A DNA stretch of 64,000 nucleotides from Halanaerobium sp046541575. Lineage in GTDB: Bacteria; Bacillota; Halanaerobiia; Halanaerobiales; Halanaerobiaceae. Below, piece after piece: positions 31,471 to 41,115 of this stretch. The translations under genes were made by a program, and so were the position numbers. The stretch covers positions 9,413 through 73,412 of the forward strand of contig JBKHDA010000002.1 of assembly GCA_046541575.1 (NCBI GenBank). The letters run 5' to 3'. The notes under the pieces are model-generated. The model did not search any database. It saw nothing but the letters and a program-made list of their open reading frames with translations, and was not told where the DNA came from. Numbering within the stretch: the stretch's first letter is position 1; every line of letters starts with the position of its first letter.

Positions 31471-32592
31471 TTATTCCTTATATTTATCAAAATCAATAAA
31501 AAAGTCTTTCCATTTATAATTGCTCTCATCATTTTTTTCATCAGACTTAGTATCTTTAGGTTTGGCCTTCTTATTTTTCTTCTTTTTAGTTTTAGTATCT
31601 GAATCAGCCTGATCTCGGCTGTCAGCTTCAGAGGCCTGGCCATCCATTTCTTTCTGCAGCCAGCGGCGGAAATCAGCAAGATTATTGATCCCGAGTTCTT
31701 TAATTGGATTGATAAAATTATCTTCAACATATTTTAAAGAAGGCTGACCGTCTCTTTTGCGGCGGACTGCCTCTCTGATTGCAGCCAGAGCCAGTTCTTT
31801 GCTTAAGGCCTGCTCTCCACTGAGCCAGTTCTGAAATGTCTTAAGCTGGGCTGTATTAGAAGAAAAAGATCTGATACCATAGGCTCGGGCCAGTTCCTTA
31901 GTCTCCCGGTGCAGTTTATCCTGCTCCTGTAATTTTTCATAAGTAGTAATTTCCTCCTGATACCAGTTATCGATAATTGCCTTCAGATAGGCATAAGCTC
32001 CCTGCAGGTGATCACCACCACCCTGTCTTTTAAGCCATTTATCAACTCTGCGCACCAGTTCCTTCAGCATCTGAGCTTCAAAATCATTGAGCCAGCTTTT
32101 TATTTCTTCCCTCCGGTGAATATTTCTGCTGGCAGGAGGCAGAAAGGAGATTAAGGCAGCTGCAATTTCATTTTCTGAAGCAGAATTACTTTTAATCAGC
32201 TGCTTTCTTACTTCTGCCCCAGAAGAAGTACTTTCGGCAGCTGCTGTATCTTTCTGATTCTTAGTCAAAACTGCTTCTAAACTTAGAAAACAGCTAAAAA
32301 AGTTTTCTGCCTCTGCTGTCTGCCGGTTAATAACTCCTGTTTCAGCCAGTCTGCTGAGAGAATTTTTTAAAGCTTCAATTTTCATGCCCAGCGCCCCTGC
32401 AGCAAGGGGTATTTCAATTTCTATCTCATTGGCATTCTTAAGATGTGTTAGCAGATAGAGCAGTACCTTTGTCTGATCTCCGGAAAACTGCCGCAAAAAA
32501 CCTTTTTCAATTAGACTGTCACCTAAGGTCAAAAGCTGTCTGCTTTCGGCTTCACTTAAATCTATATTCTTTTTATAGTAATTATTAGTCAT
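31471..32592 (-). CDS. DnaD/DnaB_2-domain primosomal replication protein
   Basis: This 373-residue protein is probably the DnaD/Bacillus-DnaB-like primosome factor acting with DnaI. It has an N-terminal winged-helix-like region (about 1-110: TKVLLYLLTHLKNANEIEIE, LKNSLSRLAETGVI) and two C-terminal DnaD-like segments. The first includes GAYAYLKAIIDNWYQEEI (the YxxxIxxxW-type motif) and the second LKTFQNWL ... LKYVEDNFINPIKEL. It ends in a low-complexity Lys-rich tail (about 325-350) and DFFIDFDKYKE. It is the first gene of the leftward dnaD-dnaI-dnaB operon. Confidence 0.85.
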   Translation of the reverse strand: MTNNYYKKNIDLSEAESRQLLTLGDSLIEKGFLRQFSGDQTKVLLYLLTHLKNANEIEIEIPLAAGALGMKIEALKNSLSRLAETGVINRQTAEAENFFSCFLSLEAVLTKNQKDTAAAESTSSGAEVRKQLIKSNSASENEIAAALISFLPPASRNIHRREEIKSWLNDFEAQMLKELVRRVDKWLKRQGGGDHLQGAYAYLKAIIDNWYQEEITTYEKLQEQDKLHRETKELARAYGIRSFSSNTAQLKTFQNWLSGEQALSKELALAAIREAVRRKRDGQPSLKYVEDNFINPIKELGINNLADFRRWLQKEMDGQASEADSRDQADSDTKTKKKKNKKAKPKDTKSDEKNDESNYKWKDFFIDFDKYKE

Positions 32593-32903
32593 TTTATCAC
32601 CACCATTAGCCCTTCAAAATTTAACACGTACTTTTATTATATCAGATCTGAAAGAATTTTTAAGAGAAAACTCCAATAAATTTTCCAACTGCAGTTAATT
32701 ATTATACGTGTTATTGGCTCAAAATTCAATAATCAGCCGGGAGACTTATCTTGACAGCATCCACTGCATCTGCTAATATTAAACTGAAAAAAAGAGAATA
32801 TGGAAACTAGAGGCTTATCAGCAGCAAAAATGCTGAAATAGACCTAATATTTATTTTAAAAGAAATTTAATCTAATTAAGGGAAAAAGAAAGGAAGATTA
32901 TTT
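32593..32903. promoter_or_regulatory. Divergent promoter region dnaD/purB
   Basis: Rightward: TTGACA (32751-32756), 17-bp spacer, TAATAT (32774-32779), a good promoter for purB with a roughly 120-nt leader. Leftward: a -10 reading TATAAT on the minus strand at 32636-32641 with a weak -35 at 32659-32664, serving dnaD. I see no PurR box or riboswitch motif that I can defend in the purB leader. Confidence 0.65.
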
Positions 32904-34205
32904 ATGCTTTCAAGATACAGCCGGGCAGAAATGGAAAATGTCTGGAGTGAGGAGAGAAAATATGAGATCTGGCTTGAGATTGAAATTGCTATTTTAAAGG
33001 CCAGAGCAGAGCTGGGAGAGATTCCGGTCAGTGCAGCCGAGAAAGTTGAGCAGGAAGCTGAAGTTGATTTAAAGAGAATTAAGGAAATTGAAGCTGAAAC
33101 CCGTCATGATATGATTGCTTTTATTGAGGGAATTTCAGAAAATCTGGGTCAGGAGTCGCGTTTTATTCACGAAGGAGTTACTTCCTCTGATATTAAGGAT
33201 ACAGCTCGGGCGATGCAGATGCAGCAGGCCTGCCGGCTAATTTTAGAGGATCTAGAGAATTTAAAGCAGACTCTGGGCCAGAAAGCTCTGGCTGATAAGG
33301 ATACAATTATGGTTGGGCGGACCCATGGTGTCCATGCTGAGCCTATTACCTGGGGGCTTAAGGTTTTAAACTGGTATCAGGAGATAGAGCGCCAGATTAC
33401 TCGTTTTGAGCAGCTGGAAGAAGTTGTAGCTGTAGGTCAGATTTCGGGAGCAGTTGGAACCTTTGCCACCATAGATCCGAAAGTTGAAGAAAGAGTCTGC
33501 GAAATTTTAGGACTCAAAAATTCTAAGGTCAGCTCTCAGATTCTACAGCGGGACCGCCATGCAGATTTTATCGAAAAAATTGCGCTGGCAGCTGCTTCAA
33601 TAGAAAAATTTGCAACAGAAATTAGAAACCTGCAGCGGACAGATATTTTAGAAGTAGAAGAAGGTTTCCACAAGGGACAGAAGGGCTCTTCTGCCATGCC
33701 GCATAAAAAAAATCCAATTGTCTGTGAGCGCTTAAGTGGGCTGGCCCGGGTGATTCGCGGTAATGTAGTACCGGCTTTAGAAAATGTCACACTCTGGCAT
33801 GAAAGGGATCTAACTCATTCTTCAGTCGAGCGGGTTATTCTACCTGATAGTGCAGTTCTGCTGGATTATATGTTAGTTAAATTTAAAGGAGTAATGGAAG
33901 AGCTGGTAGTTAATGAGGATAATATGAAACTTAATCTTGAAAAAACTTTAGGACTAACTTTTTCCCAGCGCCTGATGCTGGCTTTAGTTGAAAAGGGACT
34001 TCGCCGGGAGGAAGCCTATGAGCTGGCTCAGCGAAATGCAATGACTGCCTGGGAAGAGAAAAAAGATTACAGAGAGCTGATAGCAGCAGATGATGAAATA
34101 AATAAGTATTTAGGAGAAGAGGAGCTTGATCAGATTTTTGACTGGCAGGCATATTTAAAGAATATTGACCAGATTTTTGTACGCTGTGGTCTTTTAGAAG
34201 AATAA
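32904..34205 (+). CDS. purB: Adenylosuccinate lyase
   Basis: This purine-biosynthesis enzyme cleaves SAICAR and adenylosuccinate, releasing fumarate. The 433-residue product has the superfamily signature GSSAMPHKKNPIVCERL at about 262-278 (catalytic Ser loop), TSSDIKDTARAMQM, and VGRTHGVHAEPITWG with the catalytic His. RBS AAGGAAG precedes ATG 32904. purA and purD follow on the same strand, giving AMP-branch and early-pathway genes together. Confidence 0.96.
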   Translation: MLSRYSRAEMENVWSEERKYEIWLEIEIAILKARAELGEIPVSAAEKVEQEAEVDLKRIKEIEAETRHDMIAFIEGISENLGQESRFIHEGVTSSDIKDTARAMQMQQACRLILEDLENLKQTLGQKALADKDTIMVGRTHGVHAEPITWGLKVLNWYQEIERQITRFEQLEEVVAVGQISGAVGTFATIDPKVEERVCEILGLKNSKVSSQILQRDRHADFIEKIALAAASIEKFATEIRNLQRTDILEVEEGFHKGQKGSSAMPHKKNPIVCERLSGLARVIRGNVVPALENVTLWHERDLTHSSVERVILPDSAVLLDYMLVKFKGVMEELVVNEDNMKLNLEKTLGLTFSQRLMLALVEKGLRREEAYELAQRNAMTAWEEKKDYRELIAADDEINKYLGEEELDQIFDWQAYLKNIDQIFVRCGLLEE

Positions 34206-34304
34206 AAGGATGCATATCTGGCAAATTTTTGTTAAACTATAGTTAAGAGATAATAGTTGAGCGGAGAAGTTTTAAATTCAAGAATAAGTGAGGAGAGAAA
34301 TTAA

Positions 34305-35576
34305 ATGTCTAATAAAATAGTTGTTGGTGCACAGTGGGGAGATGAAGGTAAAGGTAAGATTACCGATATGCTGGCTGAAACTGCCGATTTAGTTGTTCGC
34401 TATGGTGGTGGGAATAATGCCGGACATACAGTTATAGTTGATGAGGAGAAGTTCGAGCTTCATCTGATCCCATCTGGAATTTTATATGAAGATAAAAAAT
34501 CCGTACTTGGTGGGGGAGTAGTAATTGATCCCGAAGCCATGGTCGAAGAAATGGAGGGATTAGAAGAAAGAGGAATTTCTCTAGCTAATCTTTATATTTC
34601 AGAGACGGCCCATGTAATTATGCCCTACCACAGAATGCTGGATGGCCTGGAGGAAGATCGCAAGGGGGACAGCAAAATAGGAACCACTGGTAAAGGAATT
34701 GGCCCCTGCTATACTGACAAAACTGCTCGCCGTGGAATTAGAATTGCGGATCTGCTGGATGAAGGCAGATTTAGAGCCAAACTGAAAAAAGCACTGGATT
34801 ATCACAATGTATTATTAGAAAATGTTTATAATGCAAAAAAACTGAATGCAGATGAGATTATTAAAACTTATCTGCCGTACATAGAAAAATTAAGACCATA
34901 TGTGACAAATACTTCACTACTGCTCAATCAGGCCTATAAAAAGAATAAGAAAATATTTTTTGAAGGAGCTCAGGGAACACTGCTCGATATAGATTATGGT
35001 ACATATCCTTTTGTTACTTCTTCCAACCCAACTGCTGGAGGAGTCTGTACCGGAACTGGAATGGGACCAACTACAATTGATGATGTCATTGGAGTCACCA
35101 AAGCCTATTTAACTAGAGTTGGAGCCGGACCTTTTCCAACAGAGCTGGATAATGAGTGGGGAGAGTATTTAAGAGACAAAGGACATGAGTTTGGAGTAAC
35201 TACAGGCCGCCCCCGCCGCTGTGGCTGGCTTGATATTCCAATTTTAAAACATGCAGTTAGAGTTAATGGTTTAACAGAAATTGCTCTGACTAAAATAGAT
35301 GTGTTGAGTGGCCTGGATGAGATTAAGGTCTGTACAGCTTATAAACATGGGGAAGAGGTTGTAGAAGAATTCCCACCTTATTTAGAAAGTGAGATTCCTT
35401 ATGAGCCGATTTACGAAAAATGGCCCGGCTGGGAAGAAGATATTTCAGATATTAGAGACTTTGATCAACTGCCCGAAAACGCTCAAAAATATATAGCAAG
35501 AATAGAGGAGTTAATCGGAATCCCGGCTAAGATTATTAGTAATGGCCCTGGCCGGAAGCAGGCAATTATCAGATAA
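34305..35576 (+). CDS. purA: Adenylosuccinate synthetase
   Basis: This enzyme converts IMP, aspartate and GTP to adenylosuccinate. The 423-residue product has the N-terminal phosphate loop VVGAQWGDEGKGKITDML, GGGNNAGHTV, GTTGKGIGPCYTDK, and TTGRPRRCGWLD in the GTP-binding part, all canonical. RBS GAGGAGAG precedes ATG 34305. Its product is the substrate of PurB, encoded just upstream. Confidence 0.97.
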   Translation: MSNKIVVGAQWGDEGKGKITDMLAETADLVVRYGGGNNAGHTVIVDEEKFELHLIPSGILYEDKKSVLGGGVVIDPEAMVEEMEGLEERGISLANLYISETAHVIMPYHRMLDGLEEDRKGDSKIGTTGKGIGPCYTDKTARRGIRIADLLDEGRFRAKLKKALDYHNVLLENVYNAKKLNADEIIKTYLPYIEKLRPYVTNTSLLLNQAYKKNKKIFFEGAQGTLLDIDYGTYPFVTSSNPTAGGVCTGTGMGPTTIDDVIGVTKAYLTRVGAGPFPTELDNEWGEYLRDKGHEFGVTTGRPRRCGWLDIPILKHAVRVNGLTEIALTKIDVLSGLDEIKVCTAYKHGEEVVEEFPPYLESEIPYEPIYEKWPGWEEDISDIRDFDQLPENAQKYIARIEELIGIPAKIISNGPGRKQAIIR

Positions 35577-35599
35577 ATAAAAGATGAGGAGGATCGGTT

Positions 35600-36892
35600 A
35601 TGAAGGTACTAATAGTAGGAGATGGAGGTAGAGAGCATGCCCTGGCCTGGAAATTTTATCAGAGTGAAAGTGTAGATAAAATCTATGCAGCACCAGGTAA
35701 TGATGGCATGTTAGAGATTGCAGAAAGAGTTGAAATAGAAGCAGATGATATAAAAGCATTAGCAGATTTTGCCCGCGAAAATGAAATTGGAATGACAGTA
35801 GTTGGACCAGAAGAACCGCTTGTTGCAGGTATTGTTGATTATTTTGTCGAGCGGGATATACCGATCTTTGGCCCTAAAAAACAGGCTGCACTGCTTGAGG
35901 GTAGTAAAGCCTTTGCTAAGGAAATTCTTAATAAATATGATATACCAACAGGTGAGTATGAGGTCTTTACTGATCCTGATACAGCACTTAATTATCTGGA
36001 AAACGCTGATTATCCGCTGGTGGTCAAAGCTAATGGACTTGCAGGTGGTAAGGGAGTAATTATTGCTTCTAATTATTTGGATGCTCAGGATGCTGTGGCC
36101 AGAATTATGGAAGATAAGGCTTTTGGAGATGCTGGAGATAGAATTGTTGTTGAAGATTTTATAGAAGGGGAAGAAGTCTCTATTTTTGCCCTGACAGATG
36201 GACAGACAATTCTGCCAGTGACCAGCAGTAGAGAGCACAAAGCTGTGTTTGAAGGAGAAGAAGGTCCAAACACAGGTGGTATGGGTTCATATTCTCCCTC
36301 ACCCTATGTTGATCAAGAAATAATGGATCAGATCTGTCGAGAGATCTTAAGACCAACACTTCATGCCCTAAACAGTGAGGGGATTGATTACAGAGGAGTT
36401 CTGCATGTTGGAATGATTCTAACAGAAAGTGGCCCAAAGGTAATTGACTACAATGCCCGTTTTGGTGATCCGGAAACCCAGGTTATCATGCCCCTTTTAG
36501 CAGAAGATCTGCTGGAATTGATGCAGATGACAAATAATGTTAAATTAAAATATAAAAAAGAAATTGAGATTTATAGTAGTGATGCAGTCTGTGTAATAAT
36601 CGCTTCTGCAGGTTATCCCTTAACCTATGAAAAAGGTCATGAAATTAAGGGTCTTGAAAAGCTTAAGTATCATGATGATTTAATTGTTTTCCATTCCGGC
36701 ACCCGTCTTGAAGACGGTAAATATTATTCCGATGGTGGACGGGTAATTGGAATGACAGTTGTTGGAGAAGGAATTTTAAGTGTAATTGATTCTGTTTATG
36801 ATTATATTAATGAGGTAGAGTTTAAGGATATGCACTACAGAACTGATATCGGTTTTACTATCTCAGATGTACCAGAAATTGAAGTTGAGTAA
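35600..36892 (+). CDS. purD: Phosphoribosylamine-glycine ligase (GARS)
   Basis: This ATP-grasp enzyme makes glycinamide ribonucleotide from phosphoribosylamine and glycine. The 430-residue product starts MKVLIVGDGGREHALAWK, has VVKANGLAGGKGVIIA (ATP-grasp), EGPNTGGMGSYSPSP, and DYNARFGDPETQVIMP, all diagnostic. RBS GAGGAGGA. There is a 23-bp gap from purA. A dispersed repeat begins 8 bp after the stop. Confidence 0.97.
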   Translation: MKVLIVGDGGREHALAWKFYQSESVDKIYAAPGNDGMLEIAERVEIEADDIKALADFARENEIGMTVVGPEEPLVAGIVDYFVERDIPIFGPKKQAALLEGSKAFAKEILNKYDIPTGEYEVFTDPDTALNYLENADYPLVVKANGLAGGKGVIIASNYLDAQDAVARIMEDKAFGDAGDRIVVEDFIEGEEVSIFALTDGQTILPVTSSREHKAVFEGEEGPNTGGMGSYSPSPYVDQEIMDQICREILRPTLHALNSEGIDYRGVLHVGMILTESGPKVIDYNARFGDPETQVIMPLLAEDLLELMQMTNNVKLKYKKEIEIYSSDAVCVIIASAGYPLTYEKGHEIKGLEKLKYHDDLIVFHSGTRLEDGKYYSDGGRVIGMTVVGEGILSVIDSVYDYINEVEFKDMHYRTDIGFTISDVPEIEVE

Positions 36893-36900
36893 AAAAATAC

Positions 36901-37095
36901 ATGTACATGCACCGGGAACCTGTCATTATTTGTCGTAATTTATCAAATTAATTAGAGCTGCCTTGCATTTGTCTTCATAAATTTGTATAATTAACTTGAT
37001 TTTAACACTTACATTTAAATAAATAAGGGGTCAGGAACCAGCAAATCATTATTTACCTGTTTCAATAGCTCTATAGGATTTACTGGTATCTGACC
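36901..37095 (+). repeat. Dispersed intergenic repeat, copy 5, plus REP-like inverted repeat
   Basis: ATGTACATGCACCGGGAACC then TGTCATTATTTGTCGTAATT (36901-36940) matches the repeat copies at 54134 and 28686. About 90 bp further, GGTCAGGAACCAG (37029-37041) and CTGGTATCTGACC (37083-37095) form an 11-of-13 inverted repeat; the GGGGTCAGG word also occurs inverted at the 27308 copy. The cysE promoter candidate lies between the two parts. Confidence 0.7.
36963..36991 (+). promoter_or_regulatory. Candidate promoter for cysE
   Basis: TTGCAT (36963-36968), 17-bp spacer, TATAAT (36986-36991). The -35 has only the TTG half of the consensus, but the same TTGCAT-17-TATAAT pattern precedes rpsF and the RAYT gene. 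Confidence 0.5.
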
Positions 37096-37138
37096 TTTTA
37101 ATTTTTTGAGGGGAATTTTCAAATTAGGAGGTAAATGC

Positions 37139-37792
37139 GTGTTTAAAACATTAAAATGTGATATTAATGCAGTTTTTGATAGAGATCCAGCAGTTGATAA
37201 TCTGCTGGAGGTTATTTTAGCTTATTCGGGTCTTCATGCACTTTTATTTCATCGTTTTTCACACCGGCTTTATAGGCTGGGTTTGCGTACTATTCCGCGC
37301 CTCATTTCACAGCTGGCCCGTTTTTTGACCGGAATTGAAATTCATCCCGGGGCAAAAATTGGCTGTGGTTTCTTTATTGATCATGGTATGGGAGTTGTAA
37401 TCGGTGAGACAACTGAAATTGGAGATAATGTAACCCTTTATCAGGGAGTGACTCTGGGTGGAACCGGAAAGGAAAGAGGTAAACGCCACCCTACTATTGG
37501 TAATGATGTAGTTGTTGGAGCAGGTGCCAAAGTTCTTGGTAATATTACAATCGGTGATGATGCAAAAATTGGGGCCGGCTCTGTAGTTTTAAAAGATGTA
37601 GAGGAAAATTCTACTGTTGTTGGTATTCCGGGAAGAGTTGTTGCTCGTTCTGGAGCCAGAGTACATCCAGAATCTGATTTAGAACATGCCGATCTACCGG
37701 ATCCAATTAGAGATAAACTCTTAGAATTAGAAGAAGAATTTTCAAAAATGAAAAAAGAAATTTTAGCTAAAGATCAAAAAGAACAGGATTAG
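37139..37792 (+). CDS. cysE: Serine O-acetyltransferase
   Basis: This enzyme acetylates serine with acetyl-CoA, the first step to cysteine. The 217-residue product has a helical N-domain and a left-handed beta-helix of hexapeptide repeats with EIHPGAKIGCGFFIDHGMGV (catalytic His) and TLYQGVTLGGTGKERGKRHP, typical of SAT. I choose GTG 37139, six bases after GGAGGT. The window also encodes cysteine synthase (cysK, 45397), its pathway partner, though not in the same operon. Confidence 0.94.
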   Translation: MFKTLKCDINAVFDRDPAVDNLLEVILAYSGLHALLFHRFSHRLYRLGLRTIPRLISQLARFLTGIEIHPGAKIGCGFFIDHGMGVVIGETTEIGDNVTLYQGVTLGGTGKERGKRHPTIGNDVVVGAGAKVLGNITIGDDAKIGAGSVVLKDVEENSTVVGIPGRVVARSGARVHPESDLEHADLPDPIRDKLLELEEEFSKMKKEILAKDQKEQD

Positions 37793-37902
37793 ACTTAAGA
37801 TTAGACTTAAAATAGATTTCTGGCAGCTGAAAAAAGTCAACAGCCCAAACAGCAGAGCTTAGGATCGCAGTTTATTCAAGGAAATGTCATTTTTTCTTGG
37901 TG

Positions 37903-37911
37903 TGATATAAT
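37903..37911 (+). promoter_or_regulatory. Extended -10 promoter of the alpha-mannosidase gene
   Basis: TGATATAAT (TG at 37903-37904, -10 at 37906-37911), about 30 bp before the start codon; no convincing -35. Confidence 0.55.
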
Positions 37912-37941
37912 AAACTTATAATTTAATGGGGAGTGAAGCTG

Positions 37942-40900
37942 ATGGTTTTCAAAGAGGGAAAAATTGAAAGATATCTGAAAGATTTAAAATCTAATTTAAA
38001 TCAAAAAGAAATTTTAATCAAAAAATTAACAAAATATTCTGCCAGTCTCGAGGATAAATCAATTCCGGATTTCTCACAGTTAAAAGGTCAGGATTTTAGA
38101 ATTGGAGAAAGCTGGGGCGGCAGGAATAAGTGCTGCTGGTTTAAAACTGAGCTCAAAATGGCGTCAGATTGGAGTTTAAAAAAGGGGAATATTTATTTAG
38201 AAATTATTCCCGGCATCAGCCACCCAGGTGGTTTGAGTGGTGTGGAGTCTCTGCTTTATTTAAATGGAAAAGTGCTGCAGGGATTAGATCACAATCATTC
38301 TTTAGTTAAACTGGGTGAAAAAGAATTAAAAAATGGAAATTTAGAGATAGTAGTTAAGGCCTTTAGTGGTCTGGAAGCAGGAAAACATCAGTTTAAAAAA
38401 GCATCTTTAATTTATAGAGATCAAAATGTTGAAGAGTTTTACAGACTGGCAGAGACTGTTAAACTTTCAATTGAAACTATGACTGAAGGGAAAAATCTGC
38501 GGGAGAAGCTCCTAAATATACTTAATCAGGCCTTTAACAGGCTTGATTTCAGAAAGCCCGGCTCAGCTCAATTTCTGCAGACGGCCGGAGAAGCTCTTCA
38601 GTATCTTAAAAGTTCACTGACCGAACTGAAGTCAGAAACAAATCTGCCTCAGATTACAGCAGTAGGTCACTCTCACATTGATGTAGCCTGGCTCTGGAGG
38701 CTGCTGCATACCAGAGAAAAAACGGCGAGAACATTTTCTACAGTATTAAAGCTGATGGATGAATATCCGGATTACACTTTTATCCAGTCAAGTCCTCAGT
38801 TATATAAATTTTTAAAGGAAGATTATCCTGAAATTTATACAGAGATCAAAGAAAAAATTAAGGAAGGTAAGTGGGAGGTCACTGGAGGTATGTGGGTTGA
38901 AGCAGACTGCAACTTAACTTCAGGTGAATCCCTGGTTAGACAATTTATGCACGGCCGACGATTTGTTAAAAAAGAATTTGATATTGACTGGAACATTCTC
39001 TGGCTGCCCGATGTTTTTGGTTATTCCTGGGCTTTACCTCAGATTATTAAAAAAAGTGGGATGCAGTATTTTATGACTACAAAAATCAGCTGGAGCCAGT
39101 TTAATCGACCTGAATATGATACCTTTAAATGGCGGGGGATAGACGGCACAGAAGTTTTAACTCATTTTATTACAACTCCTGAGGTCAATAATGATGAAGA
39201 CTTCTATACTTATAATGGGCTTTTAAATCCAGAATCAGTCAAAGGCAGCTGGGATAATTATCAGCAGAAAGAAATTAATGATGAGCTGCTTTTAGCTTAT
39301 GGCTGGGGAGATGGTGGAGGTGGACCAACCCGTAAAATGATCGAGACTGGTAAAAAGATGCAGGAGATCCCCGGGCTGCCTGAAATAAAGTTTGGAGGAG
39401 CGGAAGATTATTTTGAGCGGCTGTCGGAACGGGTAAGTAATAATCATCAATTACCTGTCTGGGATGGGGAATTATATTTGGAATATCACCGAGGAACCTA
39501 TACCTCACAGGCTGAAATCAAAAAGAATAACCGCCGAGCAGAAATTATGCTCCATGATACGGAATTATTTAGTTCCTTTGCTGCTGCAGAAACTGATCTG
39601 GAATATCCAGACAAAACCTTAGCAAACAACTGGGAAATTTTACTTAAAAATCAATTTCATGATATTTTGCCCGGATCTTCAATTAAAGAGGTTTATCAGG
39701 ATAGTGCAGCAGAATTCAAAGAACTTTTTAATACTGTAGAATCTGAGTTGAAAAATGCTTTAGAAAAAATTGCAGCTCAGATCAAAGGCCCAGAAAAGAA
39801 ACTTGTAGTTTTTAACTCACTTCCCTGGAAGCGCTCGGGATATATTGAATTTGAGGGCCGAGAAATCATGATAGAAGACCTTCCTGCCAGTGGATATAAG
39901 GCATATAATATTGTAGAAAGTAGTGAGGGTTTAAAGCTGGAAGCAGAGCTTGCTGCTCAAAAAGAGGCTGATTTTAGAGAAAGCCAGATCAATTATCTAA
40001 TTGCTAAAAGTAAAGCTGCTGAAGCAGGAGCAGCCAGCAGAAGAAATCTTCTCAAGCTGGAGTCAGGAAAAAATATGATAGAAAACAGGTATTATAATAT
40101 TAAGCTAAATGATGCAGGGCAGATTATTTCAATTTATGACCGTCAGTTTAAGCGTGAAATAATTCCGGAAGGTCGGACTGCCAACCTGCTGCAGGCATTT
40201 GAAGATAGGCCAATGCGTTTTAATGCCTGGGATATAGATATCTATTACCAGGAAAAGGAATACAGAGTCGATCAGCTTCAGGAAATGAAAATAAAAAAAT
40301 TTACTGATAAAATAGTTGTTAATTTAGAGTGGAAGTTTTTAGATTCTACCATTTCACAGCAGATGATTGTTTATGCCAATCAGAGGCGAATAGACTTTAA
40401 AACAAATGTTGACTGGCAGGAGGAACAGATTCTGCTTAAGGTGGCTTTTCCAGTTGATCTCCGCAGTACTAAAGCCACTTATGAGATTCAATTTGGAAAT
40501 GTAGAGAGAAATACTCACTGGAATACAAGCTGGGATTATGCAAAATTTGAAAATGTGGGCCATAAATGGGCAGATTTTTCCGAAAGAGGTTATGGAGTCA
40601 GCCTCCTTAATGACTCTAAATATGGATATGACATTAAGGATCAGACTATGCGCCTCAGTTTAATAAAATCCGGTGTTTATCCTGATCCTACAGCAGACCA
40701 GGGCCAGCACAGCTTTTGCTACAGCCTTTACCCTCATGGGGGAGACTGGTTGGAAGCAGAAACAGCAAAAGAAGCTTATGAGCTGAATTATCCGCTGCAG
40801 ACCGTAATTTCTGAGGGTGATTCGGGTGAACAGCCTCAGCAGAAGTCATTTGTAGAAATTGAAGCCAGAAGTACAATTTTAGAAACGGTCAAAAAGGCAG

Positions 40901-41115
40901 AGAATAGTGAAGATTTAATTTTGAGATTTTATGAATACGGAAACAGCAGAGAAAAAGTTAAAGTGAAGCTTGATTTTGAGCTGGAGAAAGTTATAGAAGT
41001 AAATTTAGTGGAGGAAGATTTAAAAGAAATCAAAAATGAATTCGATTATTTTGAATTTGAAATAAAACCCTATGAAATAAAAACCTTTAAAGTGATTAAC
41101 GTACAGGTACCGTGA
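37942..41115 (+). CDS. Alpha-mannosidase, glycoside hydrolase family 38
   Basis: This retaining alpha-mannosidase has no visible signal peptide, so it probably acts on imported manno-oligosaccharides in the cytoplasm. The product is about 1057 residues. The catalytic zinc site begins HSHIDVAWLWRLLHTREKT (His243, His245, Asp247); the nucleophile Asp357 is in WLPDVFGYSWALPQI; GDGGGGPTR follows at about 456. A central three-helix bundle and large C-terminal beta domains complete it. ATG 37942 is used, nine bases after GGGGAG. The last five codons and TGA come from a dispersed repeat copy, so the extreme C-terminus may have been altered by insertion. Confidence 0.93.
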   Translation: MVFKEGKIERYLKDLKSNLNQKEILIKKLTKYSASLEDKSIPDFSQLKGQDFRIGESWGGRNKCCWFKTELKMASDWSLKKGNIYLEIIPGISHPGGLSGVESLLYLNGKVLQGLDHNHSLVKLGEKELKNGNLEIVVKAFSGLEAGKHQFKKASLIYRDQNVEEFYRLAETVKLSIETMTEGKNLREKLLNILNQAFNRLDFRKPGSAQFLQTAGEALQYLKSSLTELKSETNLPQITAVGHSHIDVAWLWRLLHTREKTARTFSTVLKLMDEYPDYTFIQSSPQLYKFLKEDYPEIYTEIKEKIKEGKWEVTGGMWVEADCNLTSGESLVRQFMHGRRFVKKEFDIDWNILWLPDVFGYSWALPQIIKKSGMQYFMTTKISWSQFNRPEYDTFKWRGIDGTEVLTHFITTPEVNNDEDFYTYNGLLNPESVKGSWDNYQQKEINDELLLAYGWGDGGGGPTRKMIETGKKMQEIPGLPEIKFGGAEDYFERLSERVSNNHQLPVWDGELYLEYHRGTYTSQAEIKKNNRRAEIMLHDTELFSSFAAAETDLEYPDKTLANNWEILLKNQFHDILPGSSIKEVYQDSAAEFKELFNTVESELKNALEKIAAQIKGPEKKLVVFNSLPWKRSGYIEFEGREIMIEDLPASGYKAYNIVESSEGLKLEAELAAQKEADFRESQINYLIAKSKAAEAGAASRRNLLKLESGKNMIENRYYNIKLNDAGQIISIYDRQFKREIIPEGRTANLLQAFEDRPMRFNAWDIDIYYQEKEYRVDQLQEMKIKKFTDKIVVNLEWKFLDSTISQQMIVYANQRRIDFKTNVDWQEEQILLKVAFPVDLRSTKATYEIQFGNVERNTHWNTSWDYAKFENVGHKWADFSERGYGVSLLNDSKYGYDIKDQTMRLSLIKSGVYPDPTADQGQHSFCYSLYPHGGDWLEAETAKEAYELNYPLQTVISEGDSGEQPQQKSFVEIEARSTILETVKKAENSEDLILRFYEYGNSREKVKVKLDFELEKVIEVNLVEEDLKEIKNEFDYFEFEIKPYEIKTFKVINVQVP

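Noticed and set aside
31377..31730. 117-codon open frame on the minus strand across the dnaD-dnaI gap
   Set aside because: It overlaps dnaD in another frame and is Lys/Ile-rich without family features; dnaD explains the region.
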